A DNA stretch of 64,000 nucleotides from Amnibacterium kyonggiense (GTDB lineage Bacteria > Actinomycetota > Actinomycetes > Actinomycetales > Microbacteriaceae), in contig NZ_SOAM01000001.1 in assembly GCF_004364555.1 (NCBI RefSeq), forward strand, positions 496,001 through 560,000, given 5' to 3'. This document shows, in pieces, positions 32,578 through 43,688 of this stretch (position 1 is its first letter; every line of letters begins with the position of its first letter). Position numbers and translations under genes: made by a program. The notes beneath the pieces are model-generated. The model had not been told where the DNA came from. It was given only the letters and a program-made list of their open reading frames with translations, and did not search any database.

Positions 32578-33795
32578 GTGGTCGATCCGTCCCGCCGACT
32601 CCTCCTCCGCGGCGGCCTCGTCGCGCTCGGCGCCGCCGGCGTCGCCGGGCTCGTCGCCGCGCCGCTCTCCGCGGAGGCCGCGTCCTACCCCTCCTGGAAG
32701 GACGTCCTCAAGGCGAGGTCGAACGTCAAGGAGAAGGCGAAGGAGATCGCGAGGCTCAAGGGCCTCCTCGCGCAGTCGCAGGCGGCAGCGGATGCGGCGC
32801 AGAAGGTCGCCGAGCAGAAGGGCACGCTCTACCAGACGGCCCAGGCGCGGGTCGACGCCTCCAACGAGCGACTGCAGACCATCGAGAAGCAGGTCGAGGC
32901 CGACGAGAAGCGGGCCGCCGACGCGAAGCAGCGTGCGGGGCAGCTCGCCGCGCAGCTCTCCCGCACCGGCGGGGCGGACCTCGAGACCACCCTCCTGCTC
33001 TCCGGCACCGACTCCAGCGCGAACGACTTCCTCAGCAAGCTCGGCAGCCTCTCGAAGCTCACCGAGACGAACTCGACGATCGCGGAGGACGCGGCCGCGT
33101 CGAAGAACGCCGCCGAGGCCACCCAGAAGCAGATGCAGCAGGTCAAGACCGAGCTCGTCGGGCTGAAGGAGCAGGCGCGGCTCGCGTTCCAGGCCGCCGT
33201 CCAGGCGAGCGCCGCCGCGAACGAGAAGGTGCAGCAGGAGCAGGCGCAGCAGGTCGAGCTGCAGGCGCGGCTGAACGCCCTGCAGGCGACCTCCGAGTCG
33301 GTCGCGCGCCGCTACCAGGCGGGCGTGGCCGCGGCCAAAGCGGCGCAGGCGGCCGGCGCCGGCGGATCCGTGAACGGCGCGGGCTGGGCGAACCCGGCCG
33401 GCGCCGGGCCGATCACCGGCGTCTTCGGACCGCGACCCGACCAGCCGGCCGGCGCGAACTTCTTCCACCGAGGCACCGACATCGGCGTGCCCTACGGCAG
33501 CCCGATCTACGCCGCGCACGCGGGCACCGTCGTGTACGCGGGCTGGTTCGGCACCTACGGCTACTGGATCGAGATCAACGACGGGGACGGGATCCAGACC
33601 GGGTACGCCCACATCCGCCCGGGCGGCATCTTCGTCCGCGTCGGCCAGCGCGTGAGCGCCGGGCAGAACATCGCCTCCGTCGGGCAGACCGGTGCGGCGA
33701 CCGGCCCGCACCTCCACTTCGAGGTGCGGCTGAACGAGGTCGCCGTGAACGCGCAGCCGTTCATGGCGGCGCGGGGGATCGTCCTTGGCTCCTGA
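32578..33795 (+). CDS. Secreted M23 (LytM) peptidoglycan endopeptidase with coiled coil
   Basis: The 405-residue protein has a twin-Arg signal (PSRRLLLRGGLVALGAAG, cleavage near AEA), a long Ala/Gln/Lys-rich coiled coil (residues about 40-250) and a C-terminal LytM domain with FHRGTDIG (zinc His and Asp) and HLHFEV. It resembles EnvC/NlpD-like division hydrolases or their activators. GGGAGG lies 5 nt before the GTG at 32578. It overlaps the next gene, an NlpC/P60 hydrolase. Confidence 0.88.
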   Translation: MVDPSRRLLLRGGLVALGAAGVAGLVAAPLSAEAASYPSWKDVLKARSNVKEKAKEIARLKGLLAQSQAAADAAQKVAEQKGTLYQTAQARVDASNERLQTIEKQVEADEKRAADAKQRAGQLAAQLSRTGGADLETTLLLSGTDSSANDFLSKLGSLSKLTETNSTIAEDAAASKNAAEATQKQMQQVKTELVGLKEQARLAFQAAVQASAAANEKVQQEQAQQVELQARLNALQATSESVARRYQAGVAAAKAAQAAGAGGSVNGAGWANPAGAGPITGVFGPRPDQPAGANFFHRGTDIGVPYGSPIYAAHAGTVVYAGWFGTYGYWIEINDGDGIQTGYAHIRPGGIFVRVGQRVSAGQNIASVGQTGAATGPHLHFEVRLNEVAVNAQPFMAARGIVLGS

Positions 33796-35188
33796 GGAGC
33801 CGCGCCGCCGGCGGGACGGCGCGTTCGGCGTCGTCGGGGCGGTGACCCTCGGCGCCGTCGCGGCGACCTTCGTCGCGCCGCCGGCGCTCGCGGACGACCC
33901 GGGCTACCCGAGCTGGGCGGAGGTGCAGCGCGCGAAGGCCGACAAGGCCGCCGCGGAGGCGGAGGGCGCCCGCATCACGACGCTCCTCGGGGACCTCCAG
34001 GACGCGTCGGACGCCGCCGGGCGCACCGCGTCGATCGCCGCCGAGCGGTACCACCGCGCGCAGCTGGCGGAGGACGCCGCCCGAGAGCAGCACGCCGCGC
34101 TCGCCGTACAGGCGGATCGTGCGGCCGCCGCTGCCCGCGTCTCGCGGATGCGCGCGGGCCTGCTCGCGGCCTCCGTCGCCCGCGGAGGGGGCGGCGAGCT
34201 CCAGCTCATGCTCGACGGCGGGCACGCCGACGACTTCCTCCAGCGCCTCGCGACCGTGACGCAGCTGTCCGCGCAGACGCAGGCGATCACCCGGGCCGCC
34301 CTCGTCGACGAGAACGAGGCGACCTCGCTCGGGGCGAAGGCCGACGCCGCGGCCGACGCGCTCGCCGAGCGGGCCGCCGCCGCGCGGGCCGCCCTCGACG
34401 TCGCGCAGCGGGCCGTCGCCGACGCGGCGACCGCGGTCGCGGCCGAGCAGCGGCACGCCGACCGCCTCGTCGCGCAGCTCGCCGAGCTGCGCGGCACCTC
34501 GACCCGACTCGCGGCCCAGTACGCCGCGGGCGTCCGCGCCGAGCAGCAGGCCCAGCAGGGGAGCGGGGGAGGCGGATCCGTCGCCGAACCGGTGTCGTCC
34601 GGCTCGGGAGGCGGCTCGGGCTCCGGGTCCGACCCGGGGTCGGGCTCGTCGGGGAGCTCCGGCGGGTCGAGCGGGTCGTCCGGCTCGGGGTCCGGCGCCC
34701 CGGCTCCGGCGCCGTCCACGGGGACGCCCGCGACGCCCGATCCGGTCCCTCCCGCCCCGGTGCGCACCCCGCCGCCGTCATCCGCGGGTGAGCCGAACTC
34801 CGCCCAGGCGGCGAGCGCCGTCGCGTTCGCGCGCGACCAGATCGGCGACCCCTACCGGTTCGCGGGCGCGGGGCCGAACAGCTGGGACTGCTCCGGGCTC
34901 ACGATGATGGCCTACGCGACGGTCGGCATCGGGATCGGCGGCCACTCGGCGACCGCGCAGTACGACCTCGCGCGCTCGCAGGGACAGCTGGTGCCGTACT
35001 CGCAGGTGCGGGTGGGGGACCTGATCTTCTACACGGACGGCGGCGGCGACATGTACCACGTCGCCATCTACTCGGGCAGCGGGATGATGATCGAGGCGCC
35101 CTACGCGGGCGTCCCCGTCCGAGAGGTGCCGGTCCGGTCGGTCGACCGCGTCGGCCAGGTCGCCCGCCCGACCGCAGCCGCGAGCTGA
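33785..35188 (+). CDS. Secreted NlpC/P60 peptidoglycan hydrolase with coiled coil
   Basis: The 467-residue protein begins at a TTG that overlaps the M23 gene by 11 bp. It has a signal segment ending in PALA, a coiled coil (residues 45-250), a Gly/Ser/Pro-rich linker (260-335) and a C-terminal NlpC/P60 domain with WDCSGLTM (catalytic Cys), YHVAIYSG (His) and a C-terminal polar residue region. It is RipA-like in layout. The M23 and NlpC pair probably cleave septal peptidoglycan together. Confidence 0.88.
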   Translation: MAPEEPRRRRDGAFGVVGAVTLGAVAATFVAPPALADDPGYPSWAEVQRAKADKAAAEAEGARITTLLGDLQDASDAAGRTASIAAERYHRAQLAEDAAREQHAALAVQADRAAAAARVSRMRAGLLAASVARGGGGELQLMLDGGHADDFLQRLATVTQLSAQTQAITRAALVDENEATSLGAKADAAADALAERAAAARAALDVAQRAVADAATAVAAEQRHADRLVAQLAELRGTSTRLAAQYAAGVRAEQQAQQGSGGGGSVAEPVSSGSGGGSGSGSDPGSGSSGSSGGSSGSSGSGSGAPAPAPSTGTPATPDPVPPAPVRTPPPSSAGEPNSAQAASAVAFARDQIGDPYRFAGAGPNSWDCSGLTMMAYATVGIGIGGHSATAQYDLARSQGQLVPYSQVRVGDLIFYTDGGGDMYHVAIYSGSGMMIEAPYAGVPVREVPVRSVDRVGQVARPTAAAS

Positions 35189-35200
35189 CCTCCGCGCCGT

Positions 35201-35280
35201 CGCGGATCCCCAGTTCCTCGGCGACACGCCGACGGCGGGGTCACCGCAGCGGCGTGTCGCCCAGGTTCTGCGGATCCGCG
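35201..35280. terminator. Bidirectional terminator-like inverted repeat
   Basis: Arms 35201-35231 and 35250-35280 are 31 bp with 27 matches, including the perfect core GGCGACACGCCG, and the spacer is 18 nt. The repeat lies between the convergent NlpC and pyrophosphatase genes and would form a strong stem in either transcript. Confidence 0.6.
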
Positions 35281-35331
35281 CGAGGAATGCGGATCCGCGA
35301 GATCGGCCGGCGGGAGGAGGCGATCCGCGGA

Positions 35332-35832
35332 TCAGGAGTGGTCGGCGCCCGACTCCTGCAGGCGCGTGAAGCCGTCCTGCACGATCCGCTCGGCTTCGGC
35401 GGCGTCGCCCCAGCCCTCGATGTTCACGAACTTGCCCGGCTCGAGGTCCTTGTACCGGCGGAAGAAGTGCTCGATCTCGTTCTTCGTCTGCTCGGGGACG
35501 TCGCCGATGTCCTGGATGTGCTGCCAGCGCGGGTCCTTGTGCGGGACGACGACGACCTTCGCGTCGGAGCCGGCCTCGTCGCTCATGTTCAGCACGCCGA
35601 CCGGACGCACCTTGACGCCCACGCCGGGGAACGCCGGGTACTCGAGCAGGACGAGGGCGTCCACCGGGTCGCCGTCGAGCCCGAGCGTGTTCTCGAAGAA
35701 GCCGTAGTCCGTCGGGTAGACGAACGAGGTGAACAGCACGCGGTCGAGGTAGACCCGGCCGGTCACGTGGTCGACCTCGTACTTGTTCCGGCTCCCCTTG
35801 GGGATCTCGATGATCACGTCGTACGCGGCCAC
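35332..35832 (-). CDS. ppa: Inorganic pyrophosphatase
   Basis: The 166-residue family I enzyme has the active-site signature [14 protein letters not shown], the Lys/Arg/Tyr set in [12 protein letters not shown] and YPTDYGF, and late catalytic residues in [10 protein letters not shown]. It hydrolyses pyrophosphate in the cytosol and pulls biosynthetic reactions forward. AAAGGA precedes the GTG at 35832. It is divergent from tilS with a 42-bp gap. Confidence 0.95.
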   Translation of the reverse strand: MAAYDVIIEIPKGSRNKYEVDHVTGRVYLDRVLFTSFVYPTDYGFFENTLGLDGDPVDALVLLEYPAFPGVGVKVRPVGVLNMSDEAGSDAKVVVVPHKDPRWQHIQDIGDVPEQTKNEIEHFFRRYKDLEPGKFVNIEGWGDAAEAERIVQDGFTRLQESGADHS

Positions 35833-35874
35833 GGCCGTCCTTTCCCTCGGATGAAGCGGCCATAACGTTAGCGA

Positions 35875-36855
35875 ATGCCCGATCGGCCCCGCCTGACGCC
35901 GGCCACCGCGCAGACCCGCGGCGCCGTGCGGGCGCTGCTGCCGCTCGTCGGCCCCGGTGGGGCGCTCGTCGCGCTGTCCGGCGGGCCCGACTCCCTCGCG
36001 CTCGCCGCTGCGGCGGCGTTCGAGGGGCCGCGCGCCGGCGTCCGCATCGGTGCGATCGTCGTCGACCACGGGATGCAGCCGGGCTCCGCCGGGGTCGCCG
36101 AGCGCGCCGCGGCGGCCGCCGCGGGCCTGGGCCTCGACCCCGTCCTCGTTCGGCGCGTGGAGGTCGACGGGGAGGGCGGCCCGGAGGCCGCCGCGCGCAC
36201 CGCCCGCTACGACGCGCTCCGGGCGGCGCTCGCCGAGACGGGCGCGTCGCACCTCCTCCTCGGGCACACGCTCGACGACCAGGCCGAGACGGTGCTCCTC
36301 GGGCTGGCGCGGGGATCCGGGCCGGATGCCGTCGCCGGCATGCGTCCGGTCGGCGACCCGGTCCTGCGCCCCTTCCTCGGTCTGCGCCGTGCGACGACCG
36401 TCGCGGCGTGCGCCGATCAGGGCCTCGAGCCCTGGGCCGACCCCATGAACGCGGACGCCCGCTTCGCCCGCGCGCGGGTGCGGGCCGAGGCGCTGCCGGC
36501 GCTCGAGGCGGCGATCGGACCGGGCGTCGCCGAGGCCCTCGCCCGCACCGCGGACCAGGTCCAGGAGGACGCCGCCGCGCTCGACGCCATCGCGGACGAG
36601 CTGGCGCCCGAGCTCGCCGAGCTGGCCGAGGGCGGCATCGCGCTGCCCGTCCCCGCGCTCGCGGCGAACCCGCCGGCGATCGTCCACCGGCTCATCCGGC
36701 TCGCCGTCGAGGACGAGTTCGGGCGCACGCTGTCGAGGGCGCAGACGCTCGCGGTCGCGCGGCTCGTCTTCGACTGGCACGGGCAGGGAGGCGTCGACCT
36801 GCCCGGCATTAGGGTGGTCCGCGCCGACGGGCGGCTGGAGTTCCTCGGCGCCTGA
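35875..36855 (+). CDS. tilS: tRNA(Ile)-lysidine synthase
   Basis: A 326-residue N-type ATP pyrophosphatase with the PP-loop [12 protein letters not shown]. Other family motifs are [28 protein letters not shown] and an R-x-x-x-L-P-x-L helix ([13 protein letters not shown]). It converts the wobble C of tRNA-Ile(CAU) to lysidine. It heads a core operon with hpt and ftsH. The length is normal for actinobacterial TilS. Confidence 0.93.
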   Translation: MPDRPRLTPATAQTRGAVRALLPLVGPGGALVALSGGPDSLALAAAAAFEGPRAGVRIGAIVVDHGMQPGSAGVAERAAAAAAGLGLDPVLVRRVEVDGEGGPEAAARTARYDALRAALAETGASHLLLGHTLDDQAETVLLGLARGSGPDAVAGMRPVGDPVLRPFLGLRRATTVAACADQGLEPWADPMNADARFARARVRAEALPALEAAIGPGVAEALARTADQVQEDAAALDAIADELAPELAELAEGGIALPVPALAANPPAIVHRLIRLAVEDEFGRTLSRAQTLAVARLVFDWHGQGGVDLPGIRVVRADGRLEFLGA

Positions 36856-36870
36856 AGGGGGACCGAGCGC

Positions 36871-37434
36871 GTGGATTCCGACGACATCCGGGGCGACCTC
36901 GCCGAGGTGCTGCTCACCGAGCAGCAGATCCGCGAGCGCATCGCCGAGCTGTGCCGGGAGATCGAGGCGGACGACGCCGCAGCGGCCGACGACAGCCCGA
37001 TCCTGCTCGTCGGCGTGCTGAAGGGCGCGGTCATGGTGATGGCCGACCTGGCGCGCGAGCTGCGGATCCCCGTCCAGATGGACTGGATGGCGGTCAGCTC
37101 CTACGGCTCGAGCACGCAGTCCTCCGGCGTCGTGCGCATCCTCAAGGACCTCGACGCGGAGCTCGCCGGCCGGCGGGTGCTGATCGTCGAGGACATCCTC
37201 GATTCGGGGCTCACGCTGTCGTGGCTCGTCGAGAACCTGCGCTCCCGCGGGCCGGCGAGCGTCGAGGTCTGCACGCTCCTCCGCAAGCCGGACGCCGTGA
37301 AGATCCGGGTCGACGTGAAGTACTGCGGCTTCGACATCCCCAACGCGTTCGTCATCGGCTACGGCCTCGACTACGCGGAGCGCTACCGCAACCTGCGCGA
37401 CGTCGCGGTGCTCGCGCCGCACGTGTACCAGTAG
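36871..37434 (+). CDS. hpt: Hypoxanthine phosphoribosyltransferase
   Basis: The 187-residue type I phosphoribosyltransferase carries the PRPP loop [17 protein letters not shown], a flexible-loop region after [13 protein letters not shown], and the purine-contact [19 protein letters not shown]. It salvages hypoxanthine or guanine to nucleotides. GGGGGA lies upstream of the GTG start. It follows tilS by 15 bp, the usual actinobacterial order. Confidence 0.93.
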   Translation: MDSDDIRGDLAEVLLTEQQIRERIAELCREIEADDAAAADDSPILLVGVLKGAVMVMADLARELRIPVQMDWMAVSSYGSSTQSSGVVRILKDLDAELAGRRVLIVEDILDSGLTLSWLVENLRSRGPASVEVCTLLRKPDAVKIRVDVKYCGFDIPNAFVIGYGLDYAERYRNLRDVAVLAPHVYQ

Positions 37435-37582
37435 GAGCGGCGGCGCGGTCCCGGACGGGAGAGGCGGACGACCCCCGGTCCTGTGCGGCGCCTACGAGTC
37501 GTCGGTGAGCCGGGATCGGGCTGTCCCCCTGCGGCGAACAGCGGTCCGGGGCCGAGAATTCGGGCGTTACCCTATGCGGACT

Positions 37583-39604
<2,022 letters not shown>

Positions 39605-39642
39605 CCGCGGAGCACGAGCCCGGCGACGGCGGCTGATCCACC

Positions 39643-40119
39643 GTGAGGCGGACCAGCCCCGTCGCGCTCGTCGGCATCGCCATCGCCGGCGGCGTGATCG
39701 GCTGGCTGCTCCAGGTCGCTCTCGCCGCGGGTGGGACGCCCTCGTACCAGCCGCCGGCCACGCTCTACTCGGTCCTGTTCATCCTCGCGTTCGGGCTGAT
39801 CCTGCTCGGCAGGCCCGTCCGACGCCTGGTGCGCGGGACGGCGAACCGGCCGGTCGACCCGTTCTACGCGATGCGGGTCCTGGTGCTGGCGAAGGCTTCG
39901 AGCCTCGCCGGCGCGCTGCTCGTCGGCGTCGCGGTCGCGTTCCTCGGCTACGCGGTCTCGCGGACGGGGAGCTTCGCGGTGCCGGCGTTCTGGCCCGACC
40001 TGCTCACGGGCGTCGGCGCACTGGCGCTGTGCGCGGCCGGCCTCGTCGTCGAGTGGTGGTGCCGCATCCCGCCGCAGGACCCCGCCGACCGCCCCGACCG
40101 GACTCTGGAGCAGCGATGA
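39643..40119 (+). CDS. DUF3180 membrane protein
   Basis: The 158-residue protein has four predicted helices (residues about 7-29, 41-60, 85-110 and 122-140). It matches the actinobacterial DUF3180 family, normally located just after folK. Here it follows ftsH by only 38 bp, with no folate genes between. Starts at GTG. Its stop overlaps the next ATG (ATGA). Confidence 0.85.
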   Translation: MRRTSPVALVGIAIAGGVIGWLLQVALAAGGTPSYQPPATLYSVLFILAFGLILLGRPVRRLVRGTANRPVDPFYAMRVLVLAKASSLAGALLVGVAVAFLGYAVSRTGSFAVPAFWPDLLTGVGALALCAAGLVVEWWCRIPPQDPADRPDRTLEQR

Positions 40120-40616
40120 CCGTCCTCCCGCCGCGGGCCCTCGACGCCGGGCTCACCGGCTGGCGGGGCGTCTCGCCGCGCCTCGTCTGGGTCGAGATCG
40201 CCGCCGTGCTCATGTCCGCGGTCGGCGGCGCCGTCGTCGGCGCCTTCCTGCTGCTCGTCGTGCCCGTCCCGTGGATCGGCTGGACCGTCCTGGGCATCGT
40301 CGCGGTCCTGACCGTGATCCGTCTCGTCATCGCCCCGCGCCGCGTGCGGGCCATCGGCTGGATCCTGCGGGAGGACGACCTCGTCGTCCGACGAGGCATC
40401 CTCCTGTCCCGGCTCGTCGCCGTGCCCTACGGACGCATGCAGCTCGTCGACGTGAACCGCGGGCCGGTGGCGCGGCTGCTCGGGCTCGCAGAGCTGCGCC
40501 TCGTCACCGCGGCGGCGACCTCGGACGTGACCCTGCCCGGCCTCCCCGAGCCGGAGGCCGCGGAGCTCCGCGACGCCCTCGTGGCACGGGCCGAGGAGCG
40601 GCGCGTGGGACTGTAG
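40116..40616 (+). CDS. PH domain (YdbS-like) membrane protein
   Basis: The 166-residue protein has two adjacent helices (residues about 30-65) followed by a bacterial PH domain (LREDDLVVRRGILLSRLVAVPYGRMQLVDVNRGPVARLLG). It is translationally coupled to DUF3180. YdbS/YdbT pairs are thought to act in the envelope of Gram-positive bacteria, with no defined activity. Confidence 0.87.
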   Translation: MTVLPPRALDAGLTGWRGVSPRLVWVEIAAVLMSAVGGAVVGAFLLLVVPVPWIGWTVLGIVAVLTVIRLVIAPRRVRAIGWILREDDLVVRRGILLSRLVAVPYGRMQLVDVNRGPVARLLGLAELRLVTAAATSDVTLPGLPEPEAAELRDALVARAEERRVGL

Positions 40617-40620
40617 GGGC

Positions 40621-42105
40621 ATGACCGCGCAGGCCTCGACGGCGAGGACTCGATACGTCGACGGTGCGTGGCACCGGCTCCACCCCGCGACCCCGCTCCT
40701 CCGCGGCGGCATCTGGCTCCTCGCCGTCCTCCTGTACGTGGGCGGGAACCTGCGCGAGCACCTCGTGACGCTGGTCTTCGGGCTGCCGGACGTCGGCGGG
40801 GATCCCGTCGACGAGATCGGTCGCCACGACCTCGTCCTGCCGGCCGCGCTGATCGTGCTCGGCGTCATCCTCCTCAGCGTCGGCGCGTTCTGGCTGTCGT
40901 GGCGGGCCAGCGAGTTCCGCATCGACGGCGACGACGTGACGGTGCGCTACGGCGTCCTGCTGCGCCGCACCCGCACCGCGAAGCTCGACCGCATCCAGGG
41001 CGTGCGGATCTCCCGCCCGCTGCTCGCCCGCCTCGTGGGCGCCGCGCGGGTCGAGCTCGACGTCGCCGGCCAGAACGCGAACGTCCGGCTCGAGTACCTG
41101 TCCAACGGCGCGGCCGAGGAGCTGCGCGGCGACGTCCTCGCGCTCGCGTCCGGGCACCGCGAGGCCGAGGCGCCGGAGGGCGAGGAGCCGGAGAGCGTCG
41201 AGGCGGCCGTGCTGACCGAGCCCGGCACGCCCGTCGTCACGGTGACCCCGGGCCGCGCGATCGGCTCGGTGCTGCTGTCCGAGACGCTCGTCGCGCTCGT
41301 CGTCATCGTGGCCGTCGTGGTGCCGGTGCTCGCCGGCCTCGGCGCCGGACCCGCGGCGGCGGTGTCGTTCGTGCCCGTCGTCATCGGCTCCGTGACCGTG
41401 CTCGGGCGCCGGATCGGTCGGAACCTCCGCTTCTCCGTGGTCTCGACCCGCGACGGCGTCCGCGTCTCGAGCGGCGTCGTCAGCACGAGCACGGAGGCCG
41501 TGCCGCCCGGACGCGTGCACGCCCTGCACATCGAGCAGCCGCTGCTGTGGCGCCCGGCGGGGTGGTGGCGGGTCGCGGTGAACCGCGCGGGGCACGCGGC
41601 GGGGCGGCGCAACGCCGAGTCCGAGCGGTCCCTCGCGCCCGTCGCGACGACGGCGGAGGTGCTCACGCTCCTGCCGCTGCTCGTGCCGGACCTCGAGGAC
41701 CAGCGCGACCTGCTCGTCGCCGGTCTGGTCGGCCGCGGCGACGAGGGCGACTTCACCCCCGCGCCGCGCCGCGCGCGCTGGCTGCGGCCGCTCGCGTGGC
41801 GGCGCACCGGCTTCCGCCTCACCGACGCGTCGGTGCTCGCCCGCTCCGGGTTCCTCCGCCGCGAGCTCGTCGTCGTGCCCGACGCCCGGATGCAGAGCGT
41901 CTCCCTGCGGCAGGGCCCGCTGCAGCGCCTGCTGCGCGTGGCGACCGTGCACCCGCACGTGGTGTCGGGCCCGGTGCGGACGACGCTCCGGCTCGTCGAC
42001 GCCGACCGCGCGCAGCGGCTCTTCGTCGAGCTCGAGGAGATCGGCGTCGGCGCGCGCCGCCGCGACGTCTCGCACCGCTGGCGCGACCTCGGGACGCAGC
42101 GGTGA
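40621..42105 (+). CDS. PH domain (YdbT-like) membrane protein
   Basis: A 494-residue protein with repeated bacterial PH domains: the first at about 95-165 (VRYGVLLRRTRTAKLDRIQGVRIS), others near 265-330 and 395-470 (LARSGFLRRELVVVPDARMQSVSLRQGPLQRLLRVATVHPHV). Membrane helices precede the first two. It is the partner of the gene upstream and overlaps the next gene by GTGA. Confidence 0.87.
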   Translation: MTAQASTARTRYVDGAWHRLHPATPLLRGGIWLLAVLLYVGGNLREHLVTLVFGLPDVGGDPVDEIGRHDLVLPAALIVLGVILLSVGAFWLSWRASEFRIDGDDVTVRYGVLLRRTRTAKLDRIQGVRISRPLLARLVGAARVELDVAGQNANVRLEYLSNGAAEELRGDVLALASGHREAEAPEGEEPESVEAAVLTEPGTPVVTVTPGRAIGSVLLSETLVALVVIVAVVVPVLAGLGAGPAAAVSFVPVVIGSVTVLGRRIGRNLRFSVVSTRDGVRVSSGVVSTSTEAVPPGRVHALHIEQPLLWRPAGWWRVAVNRAGHAAGRRNAESERSLAPVATTAEVLTLLPLLVPDLEDQRDLLVAGLVGRGDEGDFTPAPRRARWLRPLAWRRTGFRLTDASVLARSGFLRRELVVVPDARMQSVSLRQGPLQRLLRVATVHPHVVSGPVRTTLRLVDADRAQRLFVELEEIGVGARRRDVSHRWRDLGTQR

Positions 42106-42809
42106 GGCCCGCCGGCCGGCTCGGCGTCGGCGTGATCGGCGCCGGCCGCGTCGGCCCCGTCCTCGGGGCCGCGCTCGCGGGCGCCGGACACGCGCTCGTC
42201 GGCATCGCCGCGGTGTCGCAGGAGAGCCGGGACCGGGCGGAGGCGATGCTGCCGACCGCGCCGATCCTCCCCGTCCCCGACCTCGTCGAACGCAGCGAGC
42301 TCGTCCTCCTCGCCGTACCCGACGCCGAGCTGCCCGGCCTCGTGCAGGGGCTGGCGGACGCGGGCGTGTGGGTCGCCGGGCAGCTGGTCGTGCACACCGC
42401 GCCCGGGCTCGGCACGGAGGTCCTCCTGCCCGCGGTGCGCCAGGGGGCGATCCCCGTGGCGCTGTCGCCGGCCATGGCCTTCACGGGCACGAGCATCGAC
42501 GTCCTCCGACTGCGGGAGGCCCGCTGCGCCGTGACCGCGCCCGGCCCGGTGCTGCCGATCGGGCAGGCGCTCGCCGTCGAGATGGGGTGCGAGCCGGTCG
42601 TCGTCGCGGAGGAGGACCGCGCCGCCTGGGCGCAGGCGCTCGACGACGTCGTCGGCCCGGTCGAGCTCGCCGTCCGTTCCGCGGCGAGAGGGCTCGCGCG
42701 CCTCGGCGTCGAGGACCCGGACGCCGTGCTCGGTCCCATCGCGAGGACCGCGCTCGACCGGGCGCTGCTGCGGGTCGGAAGGCCGGACGAGGGGGAGGAT
42801 CCGCGATGA
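42102..42809 (+). CDS. Rossmann-like / DUF2520 domain protein
   Basis: The 235-residue protein has an N-terminal GVIGAGRVGPVLGAALAGAGH dinucleotide motif and a helical DUF2520-type C-terminal domain. It looks like an NADP-dependent oxidoreductase of the 6PGDH/KARI superfamily. Its fixed place before panC in many actinobacteria suggests a link to pantoate or pantothenate metabolism (inference). GTG start in the GTGA overlap; the stop overlaps the panC start. Confidence 0.85.
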   Translation: MRPAGRLGVGVIGAGRVGPVLGAALAGAGHALVGIAAVSQESRDRAEAMLPTAPILPVPDLVERSELVLLAVPDAELPGLVQGLADAGVWVAGQLVVHTAPGLGTEVLLPAVRQGAIPVALSPAMAFTGTSIDVLRLREARCAVTAPGPVLPIGQALAVEMGCEPVVVAEEDRAAWAQALDDVVGPVELAVRSAARGLARLGVEDPDAVLGPIARTALDRALLRVGRPDEGEDPR

Positions 42810-43654
42810 CGGCGACCACGAGCACCATCGACGACGTGCGGGCCGCGGTCGCGGCCGCCCGGGCGGCCGGGAAGCGGGTGGCCCTCGTCCCGACCATGGG
42901 CGCCCTCCACGCGGGGCACCTCGCGCTCGTCGAGCGGGCCCGCGAGCTCGCCGATCTCGTCGTCGTGTCCGTCTTCGTGAACCCGATGCAGTTCGGACCG
43001 AAGGAGGACTTCGCCCGCTACCCCCGCGACCTCGCGGCCGACACGGCGCTGCTCGACGCCGCGGGCGCCGACGTGCTCTTCGCCCCGGACGCCGGCGAGC
43101 TGCTCCCGGAGGGCCGCACGCAGGTCCGCGTCGCCGCGGGCCCGGCCGGCGACGTGCTCGAGGGCCGCATCCGCCCCGGGCACTTCGACGGGGTGCTGAC
43201 GATCGTCCTGAAGCTCCTCCACGTCGTCGGTCCCGACGTCGTCGTCTTCGGGCAGAAGGACGCGCAGCAGGTCTTCCTGGTGCAGCGGATGGTCCGGGAC
43301 CTCGACGTCCCCGTCGCGGTGGACGTCGTCGAGACGGTCCGGGAGGACGACGGGCTCGCCCTGTCGAGCCGCAACCGCTACCTGCAGGGCGGCGAGCGGC
43401 GGCTCGCCCGCGCCGTGCCGGCCGCCCTCGACGCCGCCGAGTCCTTCGCCGACCGGGACGTGGACGCAATGGTCGCGGCCGCGCAGGGAGCGCTCGCGGG
43501 CGAGGACGGCGCCGACCTGGAGTACCTCGCGGTGGTCGACCCGGCCTCCTTCCGGCCCGTGGACGACGGGTATCGTGGCCGTGCCCTCGTGCTCGTCGCC
43601 GCCCGGGTCGGCGGAACGCGTCTGATCGACAACCGGTTCGTCCACCTCGGGTGA
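42806..43654 (+). CDS. panC: Pantothenate synthetase
   Basis: The 282-residue protein has the nucleotidyltransferase HIGH-type motif in PTMGALHAGHLALV, pantoate contacts in FVNPMQF and FGQKDAQQVFLVQRM, and GLALSSRNRYL corresponding to the KMSKS-like loop. It joins pantoate and beta-alanine with ATP in CoA synthesis. It is coupled to DUF2520 by ATGA. panB and panD are not in this window. Confidence 0.95.
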   Translation: MTATTSTIDDVRAAVAAARAAGKRVALVPTMGALHAGHLALVERARELADLVVVSVFVNPMQFGPKEDFARYPRDLAADTALLDAAGADVLFAPDAGELLPEGRTQVRVAAGPAGDVLEGRIRPGHFDGVLTIVLKLLHVVGPDVVVFGQKDAQQVFLVQRMVRDLDVPVAVDVVETVREDDGLALSSRNRYLQGGERRLARAVPAALDAAESFADRDVDAMVAAAQGALAGEDGADLEYLAVVDPASFRPVDDGYRGRALVLVAARVGGTRLIDNRFVHLG

Positions 43655-43688
43655 CGTCCGGGCCGTCCGACCGATCCAGGAGCTCCGC

